Positions 1-37,139 of a DNA stretch of 64,000 bases are shown one piece after another. The notes under the pieces were generated by a model that was not told the origin of the DNA, did not search any database, and was given only the letters and a program-made list of their open reading frames with translations. The stretch lies in assembly GCA_024036415.1 (NCBI GenBank), contig JAMWET010005518.1:1-64000 (forward strand), written 5' to 3'. Source of the stretch: Prochilodus magdalenae. Its lineage: Eukaryota; Chordata; Actinopteri; Characiformes; Prochilodontidae. A program made the position numbers and the translations under genes. Each line of letters opens with the position of its first letter. Position 1 is the stretch's first letter.

Positions 1-1920
1 AAGAAGAGGAAGGATAAAGAAGATGGGAGGATTATATAAAAGAGAAAGAAAAAAAGAGGGATAGAATGAAGGGGGAGAAGTGAAGATTAATAAGAATTGA
101 GAAAGGAGAAAGGATAAAGGAAGCAGTAATAGAAAGGAATAAAGAATTATTTTAGAAAGTTGTATTTGGGGGAAGATAACAAACAATTTGCATATAGATA
201 CATATGTATCACAAAGTAGTATTACTTATTTACTGGTTTGGGTAATGTTAAAGCGACTACAAAACAATTTAAGTAATTGAAGTTTGAATAACAAGAAGGG
301 TCTGTGGAAAATGAGATTAAGAGAGATGAGAAAATCCGAAACGATCACTAGTTAACTACAAACCACAGATCATGCTGGTAGATAAAGAGAAGCAGTGTGC
401 TTTCGTAGACCTGCTTTAAGTCCATTAAAATCATTTTAAAACCACTGGGATATAGAAAGTTGATTAGACGGATGGTACCATTAAAGAGAAGTCTGTTCTT
501 TACTCTCTATAATCCCATTTATTGCCCTAACGTTACGATTGTATTTCCGCAAATTGAACACATAAATCCTGGCCGATGTGCAGATTCTATGCTTCTGCGA
601 GGAAAACCAATTTAAAAGTGCTCTCCAGGCTTGTCATCTGCTTTGCATCTCCAGCTCCTTGTATTCTGTGTTGAGTGACTTCTTAACTGACTGACTCATT
701 TCACCTCTTCAATGGCACCTGTTTTAGAATCCTTGAAGAAGCTTACTGGTCTTTTTGATTCTATGCCTAGCCTCAAAAAAAGTAGCGTTGCATCTCTACA
801 CGTATATGATTTACGCCCAATTTTTTCCACTACAAATTAATATAAAAATAAAAATCCCTTAAACTCAAGCATTCACCTAAAGAATATGTATCTAATACGT
901 TGTGGAAAGTGTGTTGCTTGCGATGGGTTGGGTTGAGTCGCCTGTCCTTATGCCTTTTATGTGCGCGGAACTGGCTAACCTGTGGTAATAAAACTGGCAG
1001 GTGCAAGCGCCAACGGGTCCTACAGGGAGCACGAGCATTCATAGCATTTAATACTGTAGACCACTGCAATCATCCGTGGAACCTTTCCTGGAAATGAAAT
1101 GGAGAACATACTTGAGTTGAGATAGCACTGCAAAGGAAACGTTTGAAGGTTAAAAATAAAGTGGGAGACCTTATTGGAGCAGGGCCTGCTGGGGGAATAA
1201 CCAAGGTTATTTTAGCCTTGCCTTTTTTATATCTTTTGAGCTTTAATTTTGTTTTTTCCTTAGCTTATTAACCGTGCATTGAGTGTGAGGCGTACAAGAA
1301 AAGTGACTTTGTGTGTGACACCGACCACATAAAATGGGACAGGGGAGGTGAAAAACATGGAAACTGTATTTTTTTTTTAGACTGAGCAGTGAAGGGATAG
1401 ACAACGCACACATATAAAGAAAGAAGGAAATAAAAAAATAAAATGTAAGAGCATCAAACTTAAAAGTCCCATCCAGGTTAGGCACGGGAGAAAGTCCAGC
1501 ACAAGGCGTTAAGGTAGAGACTACCTTACCCCCTTTTGTATCCAAATAAGACCACCCACCTCCCCACCCTCCAAAAACCCATTCTCAGCCCTAACCCAAC
1601 CCCTCGTCGGCATGCTCTCTACAGCTAGCGGCTACGTCCCTGATTGGGCTTTCCCAACAGATGTCTGGATGGAGCACTGATGGGCTGACTGACAGACATG
1701 TGGCCATGACCGCAACTCCATGTGTGAGGGTGAAGAGAGTCTGAAATGAGACGTCGTTTCGCAAGGAGAGGATGAGGTGACAGGAGAGAGAGAGAGAGAA
1801 AGAGAGAGAAAAAACAGGGCAGGCTTGAGGAAGAGAGGAAAAGGAGCAAGAGAGATAGAAATAAGAAATAAGAGTGAAAGAGAAGTACAGGGCAGGGTGT
1901 CATATTCTTCATCTTCTTAC
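1..1920 (-). other. grin1: grin1 intron downstream of the C1 exon (partial)
   Basis: This stretch follows the C1 cassette donor (reverse complement GTAAGA at 1915-1920) and should be the intron leading to the terminal C2/C2' exon. I searched it on the minus strand for a C2' ending (STVV stop) or a C2-like tail and saw neither, so the last exon is probably outside the window. A GA-rich simple repeat lies at about 1783-1815. Nothing else recognisable. Confidence 0.6.
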
Positions 1921-27393
<25,473 letters not shown>

Positions 27394-27396
27394 GGC

Positions 27397-27429
27397 TGTT
27401 TGTTTGTTTGTTCGTTCGTTCGTTTGCTT
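27397..27429 (-). repeat. CAAA/CGAA tetranucleotide tract in grin1 5' UTR
   Basis: About eight 4-base units directly preceding the grin1 initiator. The tract gives an unstructured, G-poor leader next to the start codon. Confidence 0.85.
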
Positions 27430-27553
27430 GCCTTAATTGTCTTGTGTCTCCTCTGATCACAGTCTTGGAGTCATGCAGCGGAGCCCCTGTTGAGCCTAAG
27501 GGCTTATTCACACCTCAACCTTGAGCTGGACGCGAGACCACCGGAACCGACTC

Positions 27554-27574
27554 AAGCTGATCTGTGGTGCTGAG
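27554..27574 (-). promoter_or_regulatory. RE1-like half site upstream of grin1
   Basis: The plus strand carries GTGGTGCTGA, a perfect match to the TCAGCACCAC half of the RE1 motif. It is followed by a CTGATC where the other half (CTGTCC) would be expected. Weaker than the site at 27889 and may not bind REST. Confidence 0.35.
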
Positions 27575-27626
27575 GCATGGTCCGGCTTTCTGTTAGGGTG
27601 GGTTTTTATTTGCGAAGAAAAAGATC

Positions 27627-27636
27627 CCCCCCGCCC
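27627..27636 (-). promoter_or_regulatory. GC box near grin1 5' end
   Basis: CCCCCGCCC on the plus strand (GGGCGGGGG on the transcribed side) fits an Sp1-family GC box. Mammalian GRIN1 promoters are TATA-less with GC boxes; no TATA box is evident here. Confidence 0.45.
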
Positions 27637-27888
27637 AGCAGCCAGGCTGGCGTAAAGGATGCGCGCTCCTGTTGATATTCGCCTCACAGATTCATTCACT
27701 CTGCGATGTTCACCAATCAGCAGAATAAACAAAATGAAAACAGGAATGAAACGATGGAGAAAAGTCGAGGACTGCTCGTTTCTCTGGTTTGGTTTGAGTG
27801 AAAAGCATAAAAATCCCTCTCTCTCTCTCCTTCCCTCTCCTCTGTGCTCCCTCACCGCTCCCTGTAGTGACCTGGCGCTCAGGAGCGC

Positions 27889-27909
27889 TCCGCTGTCCTT
27901 GGTGCTGAT
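27889..27909 (-). promoter_or_regulatory. RE1/NRSE silencer (REST site) of grin1
   Basis: On the minus strand the site reads TCAGCACCAAGGACAGCG inside 21 bp. It matches both halves of the canonical RE1 (TTCAGCACC, two free bases, GGACAGCGCC) with correct spacing and differs only at the extreme ends and one free position. It lies about 500 bp upstream of the grin1 ATG. REST represses neuronal genes in non-neuronal cells, and mammalian GRIN1 is a known REST target with an RE1 near its 5' end. Confidence 0.85.
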
Positions 27910-28127
27910 CGCCGCCGTGCCCGCGCACTGGTGCGCGCTCCCGCCCTCCAAACGCCTCACGCACTCGAGCAGGCTTGACAATAATTGCACGAACGCGATG
28001 AAAACGTGTCACAGTGGAGGGTGACTGAGCCCATAAGCCTTCCCACCTCACGCGGCGTCTGGCATGAAAGGTTATTTCACTATTCCATTATTTCGGTTGG
28101 AACTACTGTTCCAATATTCAGCTTTCC

Positions 28128-29708
28128 ATTAAAGGGAATTCCTCTGGCTTCCCAAAATGGCACACTTCAGTCAATGAGATGTACATAAGGTCACCCAGAG
28201 CGGTCTGATGTGACGTGCTGCGTTGCAAGTTACTAATATATAGTCTCAGATGTCTTTACAGTGGTGGTGATGGGAACCAGGGTTCAAAATGTCTACAGCC
28301 TGTAAACCCGCACCTGTGTTCTGACCTTTTTTTGTAATGTGAGTAACATAGCAAAACAGTTTTCTTCAGGGACTACACAATTGAGTCATATTATTATGAC
28401 CACTTCCTGTTTTCAATGGCGGCAGCATGTAGCTCAAGTCACATTTTCATTCTCCGAGCCCAGTTATCCATGTGTAAGGCACTCTAAACCAATTTGGGTA
28501 TGAATCCATCCTTACAGATCACGTACACCCATACATGCTGATTATCTTTCCTGGGGCGGATGGGATCCCCCCTAGACTCGGACCCAACAGAACATCTGTG
28601 ACCACCTTGATCTTCATATTCACTCTGTGGATCCTCCCCCATGCACCCTCTGCTGTGGGATGCACTGCAGTCCTCAAGGCTCCAGATACCTGTGACAACC
28701 TACCAAGATCTTATTAAGTCACTCCCAGCTCGACTAGCTGCTGTCCATGTTGCACAAAGCAGCCACCCCGGATATTAGCTAATAATGTGAATTGACTGTG
28801 TGGTTTGCTTTGCATGTATCCCTCCACCGTACATATGGTTGATTTTTACTTTTATGCATCATTTAAACACAACAGCTGCCACACATTACACAGTGTCAAA
28901 ATATCCTAATGAATGGACCAATAAAAATGGCCCAGAACTGCTTGGAAAAAAGTCTGGTTCCGTTGACTTACATTAAAATTAAATTAGGTTTTTGTCCTGT
29001 CCTGGAAAGTTGCCATTTTGGAGAAACTTGGGTTTTATCACAGTACTGCTGTAAACGAATGATCGTGTTGACATTTTCATGTTCTGATTATTCTAGTCAT
29101 GTAAAGAGCATGCTCTGCTTTCTAAGATTAAGGCCTAGAAATCCAAAAAAGACTATTTTGGCTCAGTAATTGGATGTATACCCCTTACTCTGATTTCTTT
29201 TGGATTTCTCAGTCTGCACATGTGTGAAAACAAACCTTGGTACTGGAAATAAGCAAGCAGCATTTAACACAGCAAACAAAAATGGACATGTTGATTGAAT
29301 GAATGACGAGTTTTCTGTTTATATATTGAGCAAAAAAAACTTTATAAGTTTGAGTGTTACGTTATGTTTCCATCACGTCTCATTCTGTGAGTATACTGGA
29401 TAGTTGCAAAGCAGAAATTCAACTGCTGCCTGGGTCATACATGTAGAACCGGAGTTTCCCATTACCTGATTGCACAAGTGCATGCAAACACATTGAATGC
29501 ATTACTGCAGTCCCTCAATGTCTCGGGCATTAGGCAGCACACCCATAACGCTTTTGTGTAAGAACTTTCTGTGAGAACAATCACTAGTTTGAACAGTTCT
29601 GACTGAATGGAGCACTTCACATTGAACCACGCCGAATGACATTGTATGTGTCCCATCGATTGAATTATCCAGGAATAGTGAGAATTCTATGGAGTTCCCC
29701 TTTAATGG
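28128..29708. mobile_element. composite repeat bounded by GGAATTCC-type ends
   Basis: It begins ATTAAAGGGAATTCCTCTGG and ends GGAGTTCCCCTTTAATGG, an inverted pair. The interior includes TTACAGTGGTGGTGATGGGA (28260-28280), a segment at 28905-29045 similar to the MITE at 36690-36810, and otherwise unrecognised sequence. Either one large element with insertions or two adjacent fragments. Confidence 0.4.
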
Positions 29709-31590
29709 TTGACTCATTTCACTTTTCAGTTCCATAGCAGCCCTGTGCCTAGCCCCTACAGTCTGACAAGCACTACAGCAAATCAAAATTTCAGTTCGGT
29801 CAGAGCTTGATATGATATTTATTCCATTATTTAACATGAACCTCCATTAACGCCTGTTTGCTCCGGCTCGTGTTTCCAAGAGCAGCTTCCATCCATCATC
29901 TGTCAGCATCTTCATCTCATCTGACAGCCCCACACTATGAGCTACAGTCTTTCTCAGCCACATTTGTTTTATTCTGGAGCTATTACAGGTATTATGGATG
30001 GAGAGCTTTGCTTGTTTTACAGTGTAGAGAAAAGCAGAGAAGGATGCTTCCTCTTAGGAATAATCAATGACAGCTTTTGCTCCATCCATCACTCCGTGCA
30101 ATAGACAAGAGAGGAGCAGGAGCAGCAGCAGCAGCAGCAGCAGCAGCACGATGGGGGAAACTTAGCGAGACCCCCGTTGCCAAGGAAACAAGCATCTCTG
30201 GCTGGAGGTGCAAGTCTCCTCTTCTTTTTTTTTTCATCCCAGACAGCATAACTTACAATTATGAGAAGTGCTTTTGATCCTCATAAAAGAGCCAACACAA
30301 TGCGCCTGCTTGGACGGAAGCGTTTCAAAAACATTGCATTGAAATCTGTGCATTTTGCGAACGTGAAATAAAGTGGGAGAAGCATCTACAGTGTTCCAGT
30401 CGAGAGAGAGGGGGGAAAAACGGTTGCATTTTGATTACATCATTACCGGCTACATCACCCACGGCCATGGAAAGGGAAAATCTGCAGCTGAAGCCAGACA
30501 TGGCTGGAATTTTGATAACCTTTTCCTCGTTTTTTAGTGCAATCTCTCATGCACACACCATGTTTTTAGCCCCGCTGGACATGTATGTATGCGTATGCAT
30601 ACTGCTGAGCTCTGTGGCGACCTTTACAGGAGCCACCTTCAGCCCTTCAACCTGCATTTCTCATCCACAGCAATAATCTATGGAGAATGGCCGCACTTCT
30701 TCTGCATGCCAATGAAAAGTAATTACATACGCAGGCTTGTTAATGATTGGTTATAACAGGGATGAGGCTTACAATAGTGATTGCTGTGCAATCAGGACTA
30801 AACTGCACATTTTGAGGGCAGATTAGTCATATGTGCACACATACGTGCTGGCTTGTGTACCGCATGTTAGTCACTCTCTAGGGGGTTGATGGCATGACAT
30901 CAGTTCAAGCCGAGGCACAAACAAGCAGAGCAAAGGGGCTGAGGCTAGGAATGCGCAGCAAGCATCAAATAACACTCCATCACTTTCCGAGACGAGTCGT
31001 TTAACTTTTTTCTTCCAGCCCATTATCCCCTCAGCCTGGTCTCCCCACATTACGGAGGGAGCTCGTTTGTGCGCTCATTGGGAGAATTGGAATCATTAGA
31101 CTGCACAACACTGTGAGAGATATGACAGCGGCTACCCACACCAAATCCCGGCCTGAGACTCTTCAGGCTCTCAATAAATGATACACGCAGAGTCATTTTC
31201 AAACTAGGTCTCGGCTCTCAAAGTGTCAGCTTAGATCATGCTGCAAAGCCCGCATGCCCTGTTGTGTGCTCCAGTGCCCGTTGCATGATTTCACTGCAAC
31301 ATCCTACTGTGCATGCTCTGTGCATGTAAGTCCATAATGTTGAAGTTTTCAAAGCCTTCGAAAGGTAAACTCTAGGTTTTAATAAAAATACACTCAGTTT
31401 AAATGTTGGGTTGTAAGTTATTCAGAGAATTTTTATAATAGTAAATATAGTACATAAAAATAATAGCTTCACCCAGAAGGAAGTGTTGGATTGCAATGCG
31501 ATAAATGTTACCAGGAACAATTAATTGGCTTGGTCTGATATGGGCAATATTTATTGCGCTACACACATAGAAGTAGTGTCTCTCAGTATG
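29709..31590. other. intergenic, no gene seen
   Basis: Non-coding as far as I can tell. It holds a (AGC)9 microsatellite at 30121-30147. It could include regulatory DNA of grin1 but I cannot show that. Confidence 0.5.
30121..30147. repeat. (AGC)9 trinucleotide microsatellite
   Basis: Nine uninterrupted AGC units preceded by GGAGCAGG. Intergenic; the alanine- and serine-rich open frames across it are by-products. Confidence 0.95.
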
Positions 31591-31593
31591 GTG

Positions 31594-32530
31594 TCAGTAT
31601 TGGGGGTTAAAGGTGACATGAATTCCTTTGTTTAGAAACAGAATGACTAAAAGAGGTCTTTCCATGGTATAACATGCAGATGCATAAACAGAAAAGCACT
31701 CTATAAAAATAAGCAGGTTTTTAAAGGTCATTTGCAGCTTTAGAACTAGTAGTAGAACTATAAAATCTATCCTAAAGGACGCAGGTAGATCATGGGTCCC
31801 AGAGATGAAGGTTTTTAGGACCATCTGAATATTAGAGCCATGTGTTTCGAATTCTCTAGGATGATAGATCTCCAGGACCAGGATTGAGCCCCTCTGAAGT
31901 TGGCGGCGCAGTTCTTTTAGAATGGAAGCGATAGGAACTCGTTATCGTTCTTGTTAGGATCCATGCAGCTGGCTTTTGTATGAATTATAAAGGAGGGATT
32001 GTTTTCTTGGGAAGCCCAGTAAGAAGAGCCTTATAGTAATAAACTCTGCTTGTGACAAACGCATTAACAAGATCTCTGCATCGCTCTGAGATAGAAAAGG
32101 CTGGGGGATGTTTCTAAAATTAGAAAAAGCCACTTGAGTGACTGCACCTACATAAAGGGATGACGCAGATTAAAACAGAGTCCAGAGTATACAATTGCAG
32201 TCTGGTATAGTGTTCCAGGTTTGGTATATGGAGCTAGAGAACAATGTGTCATAAAACATCTTTCTCTTAGTTTTATACCAATAATTATTGTTTCAGTTCG
32301 TTTCTTATCTAGTTGTAGGGAATTGTGTGATATTAAGAGATATCTGACACACAGCTGGTAAGCCTGAGCCGTGATTATTAGACGAAATGGAAATGTATAA
32401 CTGCAAATCATTAGCATAAGATGTACAGAGAGAAAAGCAAAGGCCCAAGAACTGAACCTTGTGGGACACCACAAGAAAACAGTGCATTGTTGAGAAACTA
32501 ACTGACCCTGAGAAACCAGGCTTCATTGCT
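31594..32530 (-). pseudogene. LINE reverse-transcriptase relic
   Basis: The minus strand carries degenerate non-LTR reverse-transcriptase sequence in several frames: a VPQG-like HKVQFLGLCFS, the catalytic YADD-like YANDLQLYIS (about 32385-32415), and downstream a NAFVTSRVYYYKALLTGLPKK-like stretch resembling the L2/Rex1-type C-terminal region. Frame changes and stops interrupt it, so it is a dead 3' fragment. Confidence 0.65.
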
Positions 32531-32699
32531 TCAATGCAAACTATATATTTTGTTTACTATCCTAAATGACTAGTGAACATACATGTGTCTTCGGACTGCT
32601 TATTTGTATTGTAAAATATGGCCAATCGGAATGAGTAAGTAAGTCTTACTACACCCTCCATGTATCTCTAAGCCATGAATTAATTTAACATTTTCATTT

Positions 32700-32985
32700 T
32701 AAATGATTTAAAGTATTTTAAGCCAAAACTCTGTCTCAAAACAATTGACAACCATGCCATCATGCCATCACCAGACAGCATATTCATAACCATTTTTCTA
32801 TGTAATAACTTTCTCTGAGGAAGCTTCTTAGAGGCATTGAACTCTTCAGATGTCTGGTTCCCATCACCACCAGTGTAAACTATTCCGAACATACTTTACA
32901 TCAAACCACTTTGAAAGTTTATGTCTTAATGACTGAATTAATCAGAATTCTTTAGAAAAACAAAATCACTGGAATTCCCCTTCAG
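32700..32985 (-). mobile_element. GGGGAATTCC-ended element, partial
   Basis: On the minus strand it starts GAAGGGGAATTCCAGTGATT. It continues through AATTCAGTCATTAAGACA, GTTTACACTGGTGGTGATGG and CTGTCTGGTGATGGCATGA, motifs shared with the copies at 25150-25895 and 45190-45541. No opposite end found. Confidence 0.5.
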
Positions 32986-33762
32986 GCTGGCTAACATTAA
33001 AGGCAGCCACTCTGATAAGAGAGATTTGCATATAAATGAGGGAAGCAAGAGAGGCGCTCTCTATTTTCCAGGCGATATTCCGCCTCTGGATAATTTTAAG
33101 GGCCCTTTAGTGGCTGATCCAAATTATATGTTCAAGCCCAAGCGCGGCTTAAATTAAGCCAGAATATTTCCGACTACTTTCTATTTGAAACACACTTGTT
33201 TGACTTCTTTTGTTCCATATGTTCATCATATGCATAATTTATGCAGGTCCGCCCCATGCAAAAGGCTTCACACCGAACGTCACTTTGATTATTCTTTAGT
33301 GTACCTAATTGCTGAGTGCAACACAGAACAGTCACAGTTTGCTTCGTCCCTTTGCTGTTAGGACCGAAAAAGGAGAAGGCTGCTCGGCTGAGCGTTCCTC
33401 TTATCGCCTCCGACACGCGCACATTTCCATAGCTCTAAATAGCATACTTAAAGAATTGGGATGCAAACTGAAGCACATTTCATGAACATGCAACTTTTAA
33501 GAGCCCACATTAAGCAGACTGCTTTGGCTGATAATAAGAAGAGTCAACAGGATGGGGCCCCATGCAGTAGAAAAGATAAGCATTTGCAGTGGCTGCCGAC
33601 TAATAACAGTTATATATTCTTAAAAATATTAGTGCTGTTGATAAAGTGCTGTGGATATTTGAGATTAATAGAAGACTAGTAGGAAAAAGCAAATGAGTAG
33701 AGCGTAATGTAGGCTTCTTCCGAAGCCAAAGAGATGCAGGTAGAACATGATTTTTGCCATTA
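32986..33762. other. intergenic, no gene seen
   Basis: I recognise no gene, RNA or repeat in this stretch. Confidence 0.5.
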
Positions 33763-33930
33763 TTTACATTTAAGGCATTTAGCAGACGCTCTTATCCAAC
33801 CGTGCTTAGTGTTCCGTTGGATAATATTCCAGCTAGTATAGGAAGTTTAGAGCCTAAAACTCACCATGAGCTCAGACACTGCCCAAACAGGGGGCCAGTG
33901 CTGATATCTAGAGATTAATACACAGACATA
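33763..33930. repeat. older interspersed repeat interrupted by the Tc1 insertion (left part)
   Basis: TTACATTTAAGGCATTTAGC followed by AGACGCTCTTATCCA is a sequence seen very widely in teleost genomes. Right of the Tc1 element, sequence to about 35625 ends in ATTATAAATGTAAC, which mirrors the left end, so the Tc1 appears to have landed inside this older element. Family not named. Confidence 0.45.
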
Positions 33931-34132
33931 CAGTGAGTCCAAGAAGTATTTGATCCCTTGCTGATTTTCTTCGTTGGCCCACTAATAAAGACATGATCAT
34001 TCTATACTTTTAATGGTAGATGTATTCTTACATGGAGAGACAGAATATTAAAAAGAAAATCCAGAAAATAAATCTAAGGAATATATATTAATTGATTTGT
34101 ATTTCATGGAGTGAAATAAGTATTTGATCCCT
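33931..34132. repeat. left terminal inverted repeat of Tc1 element
   Basis: 202 bp. Outer direct-repeat copy at about 33943-33957 and inner copy at about 34117-34132 (AAGTATTTGATCCCT), the expected transposase-binding sites. Confidence 0.93.
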
Positions 34133-34146
34133 CTTGCCAAACACAC

Positions 34147-35283
<1,137 letters not shown>

Positions 35284-35323
35284 CTAACTGGTCTGTAAAA
35301 GCCAGAACTGCTAATGAATACTA

Positions 35324-35525
35324 AGGGATCAAATACTTATTTCACTCCATGAAATACAAATCAATTAATATATATTCCTTAGATTTATTTTCTGGATTTT
35401 CTTTTTAATATTCTGTCTCTCCATGTAAGAATACATCTACCATTAAAAGTATAGAATGATCATGTCTTTATTAGTGGGCCAACGAAGAAAATCAGCAAGG
35501 GATCAAATACTTCTTGGACTCACTG
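35324..35525. repeat. right terminal inverted repeat of Tc1 element
   Basis: 202 bp, the exact reverse complement of 33931-34132 by eye. Inner repeat at 35324-35339, outer copy near 35499-35513. Confidence 0.93.
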
Positions 35526-36439
35526 TATATATAGCAAAAAGAGCACTTTCTGGCAACCCCAGCCCAGTGCTCATACCTATAGAAAAGAAAAGGTCATAAG
35601 TGCATTATAAATGTAACACCATCATCATCTGTGCATTCACCGCAAATTTAATATGAAGATGATTTTGCTAAAAAGTGACTTATTTTATCATAACTGTTTT
35701 TAATACTGTATTGTATTGTACACAGTGTTGACATTTAAGTCCACATGTTTTCTACCCTCTTGGTGCCTGCAACAATGCATTAATTTAAAGCACGTATTGC
35801 TCATGGTGATGGCCAGGCAGCAGCCTCCCCATGGTGGGGTTAGTTTTAACCAGGGATGCACTAATATGCTCATTCTGGGCTGATGGCGTTATCTAAGTTT
35901 TACATATGCGTATGCTTGTGGGGATATCTGAAACTGTACATGTTCACATCCTTACATCTTAGGCAAAACTGCCTTCTGTACAGGCCACAGCATACCAGAT
36001 GTGCTGAATCTCACAGCATCCAAAAATTCAAACCCATTGTTTTAATGGAGCTGTTAAGCTGTATTTAAACTGTGTTCTTGTAATAATTAACCTCATAAGA
36101 GCTCTTATTCTAATGACTGAAAGGCATTGCATCATCTGAGTGCTATGACAACAACCAATGTCAATGTAAACTATCACCGTGAGACACTGTGCGTTTGGTT
36201 TTAGGTCCCGTTAAAGATGAACTGTCATTTACACATGGAAACAACTGACATAGTAAATTTAACCTGTAGTGTCCATATGGTTGTGTGAAATGCATGCTTG
36301 AAAATGAGCCATAATTATAACACTGGCACACCGTGCAATTTCTCAGTGTGTCCACAACTCACCACTCAGCATTTTGCCATTAGTATGTTAAATTAAAGTC
36401 ATATGTACTAAGCTATTTAGCTGTTTATCTGAACTTTAA

Positions 36440-36939
36440 GCTGCTATTCTCCTACCTGCACTGTTTAAAATTATATTGCACTGTTCACTTTATATCTGAT
36501 ACTGATACAGATACTGCTTTTACACTTTGCACATGTCCTACTGTACTCTTTACGCACATTGTATTTGTCTATTTTCTTTGGGTCACGCTGTTTATATATA
36601 CATATCATCACTGTCCAAAGAAAAACATGTATCTCCATTTTTGGGATCACATTTGATCACATGAGCTGCGAATTACACTGTGTGGAGATTTCATGAGGAA
36701 TAGACTGATAGAAATGGCCCCAAACTGCTTGGAAAGACGTCTGGTTCCACTGACATTTATTCAGATAGAATGAGGCTTTTGGCCTCTCCTGTAAAGTTGC
36801 CATTTTGGAGATGCCTGTTTTTCTTTGGACAGCGACGATATATTCTTATAACCGCACTGGAGAAGGAGCCTGACTGTTTTTAGTTATACTGTACAGCCCT
36901 GTATTGGTACAATGACAATAAAGTTGAATTGAATTGAAT
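36440..36939 (+). pseudogene. LINE 3' tail interrupted by a MITE
   Basis: The flanks (TTTACACTTTGCACATGTCC..., CTGTACAGCCCTGTATTGG) end in ACAATGACAATAAAGTTGAA and tandem TTGAA units. This is the form of 3' end typical of L2/Rex1-like fish retrotransposons. The body is split by the element at 36611-36832. No coding part seen. Confidence 0.55.
36611..36832. mobile_element. MITE with about 27-bp terminal inverted repeats
   Basis: The left end is CTGTCCAAAGAAAAACATGT; the reverse complement of the right end is CTGTCCAAAGAAAAACAGGC. Both continue with ATCTCCA, giving two mismatches in about 27 bp. The internal sequence (TGGCCCCAAACTGCTTGG...) is related to 28905-29045. Non-coding, so mobilised in trans if at all. 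Target duplication not clear. Confidence 0.75.
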
Positions 36940-37139
36940 ATGTCATATGTGGCTCAAATTTTACACAGAGAAAGCCAGCCAGTCAGACAAATTTCAAACA
37001 CTTTTTCAGCTTGTACCCATCCGCCCAAAACCAGTCAAGAGATAGTAACTGATGCTGAACACAGCCATGTGCTGTGGAGACATCTTAGCTGGGCTGCTGT
37101 AGCTAACATTAACAGTGCTCTTTCATCAATGCGTCATCA

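Noticed and set aside
1243..1912. Minus-strand open frames next to the C1 exon, considered as a terminal grin1 exon
   Set aside because: None shows a C2 or C2' tail, and the one adjacent to C1 is a Ser/Leu-rich translation of the GA microsatellite.
27508..28051. Minus-strand open frames of 113-160 codons upstream of grin1
   Set aside because: GC-rich 5' region; no family similarity, and the RE1 site lies within them. Better explained as promoter/5' UTR.
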